From the NCBI GenBank assembly GCA_045221575.1, contig JBGUWU010000027.1, positions 1-18,514 of the forward strand: a stretch of 18,514 nt of DNA. Reading direction: 5' to 3'. The DNA is from Scybalousia_A sp045221575. GTDB taxonomy: Bacteria; Bacteroidota; Bacteroidia; Bacteroidales; P3. A program made the position numbers and the translations under genes. Numbering within the stretch: the first letter of the stretch is position 1; each line of letters opens with the position of its first letter. The notes under the pieces were generated by a model. The model did not search any database and had not been told where the DNA came from. It was given only the letters and a program-made list of their open reading frames with translations. This document shows, in pieces, positions 16,900 to 18,514 of this stretch.

Positions 16900-18042
16900 T
16901 TAATTATTGATAACAAGTTTTTGATGTTTATCTCCCACTTTCAAGTAATAAATTCCTTTCTTTAAATCTGCAACAGATATTGTTGTCTTTCCTTTAACAT
17001 TATTCACCTGTTTAACTGTCTGTCCAAGGTTATTGTAAATAATCACATCACCTTCCGCATTCAGACTTACACTTTCTTTTGCAGGGTTAGGGTAAAGGCT
17101 TATGGTGTTATCTTTTTCAACATCGTTGAGACCTACACAATCTTCTTCTATATGGTTAAACAATCCCCAAACTTCCGCTTGTTGATAGGTAGATTGTTTT
17201 CCGCATGGCACAATCAAAGTTATGTTATTCTTATTTACATTAGTGAAAACAGTAGACAAAAGAGTTGGAGGTTCTAAGCCTTTACATCTGATAGTATTCA
17301 AACTTGTACAATTAGAAAAAGAATAATCACCAATAGACTCAACGTTCATAGGTATAGTTATTGAACTTAGTCCAGAACAATTCCAAAAAGTCCATTCTCC
17401 AAGCGAGGTAACGCCCTCAGGTATTGTTACAGAGTTTAGATTAGTGCAACTTTCAAAAATATGACCTTCCATAATCGTAATACTGTTAGGTAGTATTATT
17501 GAAACTAAACTGGTACACCCTTTAAACATTCCCTCACTTAGGTAAGTAAGACTATTAGGTAAAGAAATATAGGTTAAAGATAGACATTCATAAAATGCTT
17601 TCTCGCCAATAGATGTAACACTATTGGGAACTATGACAGAATCCAAAACCTCACAACGACCAAAAGAAGAATGACCTATATAAGTAACACTATTAGGAAT
17701 TAAAATAGAGGTTAAACTTTTGCAACCGATGAAAGATGCAGCACCAATATATGTTATGCTATTAGGAATCACTACTGAGGTAAGGTTTCTACAATATCTA
17801 AAGGCTTCATCACCTATCTTAGTAACAGCATAATTCACTCCATTATAAGTTACATTTGATGGTATAACAACATCGCCTGAATAAGTATTATAGTTAGTTG
17901 TTTTATAGGTTACACTTACCGATACGTTGTCAGCATTTATATTATAATATATTCCATCTACTGTGAAGTTATAGGCAAAAGCATTTGCACAAAAAACTAT
18001 TGCACACAACAAAACAACAAAATTTCTAATAATTTTCTTCAT
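16900..18042 (-). CDS. BspA-like leucine-rich repeat protein with T9SS sorting domain
   Basis: This 380-residue protein is a predicted secreted surface protein. Its signal peptide (about 1-23, ending ANAFA) is followed by a short beta region (24-80) and eight 23-residue leucine-rich repeats of the BspA/LRR_5 type (81-264), with consensus F..C..L.S..IPNS.T.IG... ; the eighth repeat is degenerate. A linker with a WGLFNHIEEDC segment (about 292-302) leads to a T9SS type A domain (about 312-380: LYPNPAKESVSLNAEG, then LKKGIYYLKVG, ending KLVINN). BspA-type repeats are known in surface proteins that bind fibronectin, fibrinogen or other bacteria, so adhesion is plausible here but not shown. The gene has its own -7 box just upstream and is enclosed by inverted intergenic repeats. 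At 380 residues it is small for this family, but it appears complete. Confidence 0.92.
   Translation of the reverse strand: MKKIIRNFVVLLCAIVFCANAFAYNFTVDGIYYNINADNVSVSVTYKTTNYNTYSGDVVIPSNVTYNGVNYAVTKIGDEAFRYCRNLTSVVIPNSITYIGAASFIGCKSLTSILIPNSVTYIGHSSFGRCEVLDSVIVPNSVTSIGEKAFYECLSLTYISLPNSLTYLSEGMFKGCTSLVSIILPNSITIMEGHIFESCTNLNSVTIPEGVTSLGEWTFWNCSGLSSITIPMNVESIGDYSFSNCTSLNTIRCKGLEPPTLLSTVFTNVNKNNITLIVPCGKQSTYQQAEVWGLFNHIEEDCVGLNDVEKDNTISLYPNPAKESVSLNAEGDVIIYNNLGQTVKQVNNVKGKTTISVADLKKGIYYLKVGDKHQKLVINN
17251..17802 (-). repeat. LRR-coding tandem repeat array (8 units of 69 bp)
   Basis: Eight consecutive 69-bp units encode the 23-residue leucine-rich repeats. Each begins with a Phe codon (F81, F104, F127, F150, F173, F196, F219, F242). 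IPNS or LPNS appears in most of the first six units, and the final unit loses the pattern after IRCKG. Units differ at the DNA level but share stretches, so unit gain or loss by recombination is possible. Confidence 0.85.
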
Positions 18043-18070
18043 AGTTATTCTTTTTATATGTTACCACCTG

Positions 18071-18078
18071 CAAAGATA
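18071..18078 (-). promoter_or_regulatory. -7 promoter element of the BspA-like gene
   Basis: TATCTTTG on the minus strand fits the Bacteroidota -7 consensus TAnnTTTG and is followed by GCAGG, as is the giant gene's -7 box. The leader would be about 22 nt. No TTTG lies at the ideal distance upstream; the nearest TTG is 24 nt away, inside the heptamer repeat, so the repeat may form the -33 region. Confidence 0.55.
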
Positions 18079-18097
18079 CTAAAAAAAATTAGAAATT

Positions 18098-18239
18098 TCA
18101 TTCAATTAGAAATTTTCATTCAATTAGAAATTAGTAATTAGAAATTGGGGCGGCTTCGAAGAAGACGGCCAAATTGCCGCAGGAAATTCGAAGAATTAGT
18201 AATTAGTAATTAGTAATTAGAAATTGCGGATTAACGATT
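18098..18239 (-). repeat. Right (inverted) copy of intergenic repeat flanking the BspA-like gene
   Basis: Read on the minus strand, this copy begins AATCGTTAATCCGC (18226-18239), continues with TAATTAC heptamers, then AATTTCCTGCGGCAATTT and the core GGCCGTCTTCTTCGAAGCC (18152-18170) followed by GCCCC, and ends in TAATTTC-like units that reach the BspA-like promoter. Across the linker and core it differs from the left copy by about two substitutions and one indel. It has one core instead of two. Confidence 0.85.
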
Positions 18240-18296
18240 AAAAAATTTAGTCGCTAAACGTTATTGTCAGCTTTAGGCTTTTCACCTTTCTGCAAA

Positions 18297-18328
18297 AAAA
18301 AGACCGCCTTTTTAAAAGCGGTCTTTTT
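18297..18328 (-). terminator. Intrinsic terminator of the upstream partial gene
   Basis: An 11-bp stem (AAAAAGACCGC at 18297-18307 paired with 18318-18328) has a 10-nt loop and, on the minus strand, runs into an eight-T tract. It lies about 45 bp past the stop codon at 18374, a canonical position, and isolates that gene from the BspA-like gene. Confidence 0.88.
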
Positions 18329-18330
18329 AA

Positions 18331-18375
18331 ATTAGAAATTTTCAATTACTAATTTCTCATTTCTAATTTCTAATT
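18331..18375. repeat. Third AT-rich heptamer repeat tract, overlapping a stop codon
   Basis: Tandem TAATTTC-type units fill the space between the terminator and the partial gene. A 33-bp piece (18343-18375) matches 16741-16773 of the left repeat copy at 31 of 33 positions in the same orientation. It lacks the GC-rich core. The tract runs into the stop codon of the partial gene. Confidence 0.75.
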
Positions 18376-18514
18376 ATTTTTTGATAAGTTTCTCTGTTCT
18401 TACAGAGTTTGCAGTTTGTATTCTTACATAATATACTCCACTTGCAAGTGTTGATGTTTCAACTTCCATTGTCTCTTGTCCTAATGCAAGAGTTGTTGTT
18501 GAAATCACTCTACC
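18374..18514 (-). CDS. C-terminal fragment of a T9SS-sorted secreted protein (5' end outside window)
   Basis: Only the last 46 residues and the stop lie in the window, and the gene continues past 18514. The visible part starts GRVISTTTLALGQETMEVET and continues through LASGVYYVRIQ to the basic end EKLIKK. This is the second half of a T9SS type A C-terminal sorting domain, with the G(V/T)Y(Y/I)(V/L)R signature and Lys-rich terminus also seen in the protease and BspA-like proteins here. The parent protein is therefore probably secreted or surface-attached, but nothing can be said of its function. A strong terminator follows directly. Confidence 0.85.
   Translation of the reverse strand, partial: GRVISTTTLALGQETMEVETSTLASGVYYVRIQTANSVRTEKLIKK

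Noticed and set aside
16727..18239. Insertion sequence
   Set aside because: Inverted repeats flank the unit, but the only gene inside is a secreted LRR protein; there is no transposase and I could not see a target-site duplication.

Overview
The window looks like a chromosomal piece of an AT-rich member of the Bacteroidota (Bacteroidales-like). Three observations support this. Proteins end in type IX secretion system (T9SS) type A C-terminal sorting domains. The leaders upstream of the start codons are A/T-rich and lack Shine-Dalgarno sequences. Promoter-like sites match the Bacteroidota consensus (-33 TTTG, -7 TAnnTTTG). Every supported gene is on the minus strand, and every one with a visible N-terminus has an export signal, so this is a block of secreted or surface proteins.

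Layout, in order of transcription (high to low coordinates): (1) 18374-18514, the last 46 residues of a T9SS-sorted protein that continues beyond the window, followed by a strong intrinsic terminator. (2) 16900-18042, a BspA-like leucine-rich repeat protein with a T9SS tail, bracketed by about 150-bp inverted copies of an intergenic repeat (a GC-rich core plus AT-rich heptamer repeats). (3) About 690 bp without a gene, holding the left repeat copy, a stand-alone hairpin and the promoter of the next gene. (4) 4219-16209, a 12-kb gene for a 3996-residue mosaic surface protein. It is built from jelly-roll, CARDB-like, Ig-like, lamin-tail-like, GEVED-like and beta-helix modules, and one multi-domain block occurs twice. 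(5) A 28-bp perfect-palindrome terminator, then a two-gene operon: a small lipoprotein (3648-4064) and, 2 bp later, a subtilisin-family (S8) protease fused to a beta-helix and a T9SS tail (82-3645). The operon ends at a 15-bp-stem terminator at the window edge.

How the genes may work together: three complete or partial proteins (BspA-like, giant mosaic, partial) look like adhesion or surface-layer material, the protease could process surface or host proteins, and the lipoprotein would sit in the envelope beside the protease export route. No T9SS machinery, transposase, CRISPR array, tRNA or rRNA is visible. The least explained items are the inverted repeats around the BspA-like gene, the tight lipoprotein-protease pair, and the large internal duplication in the giant protein.
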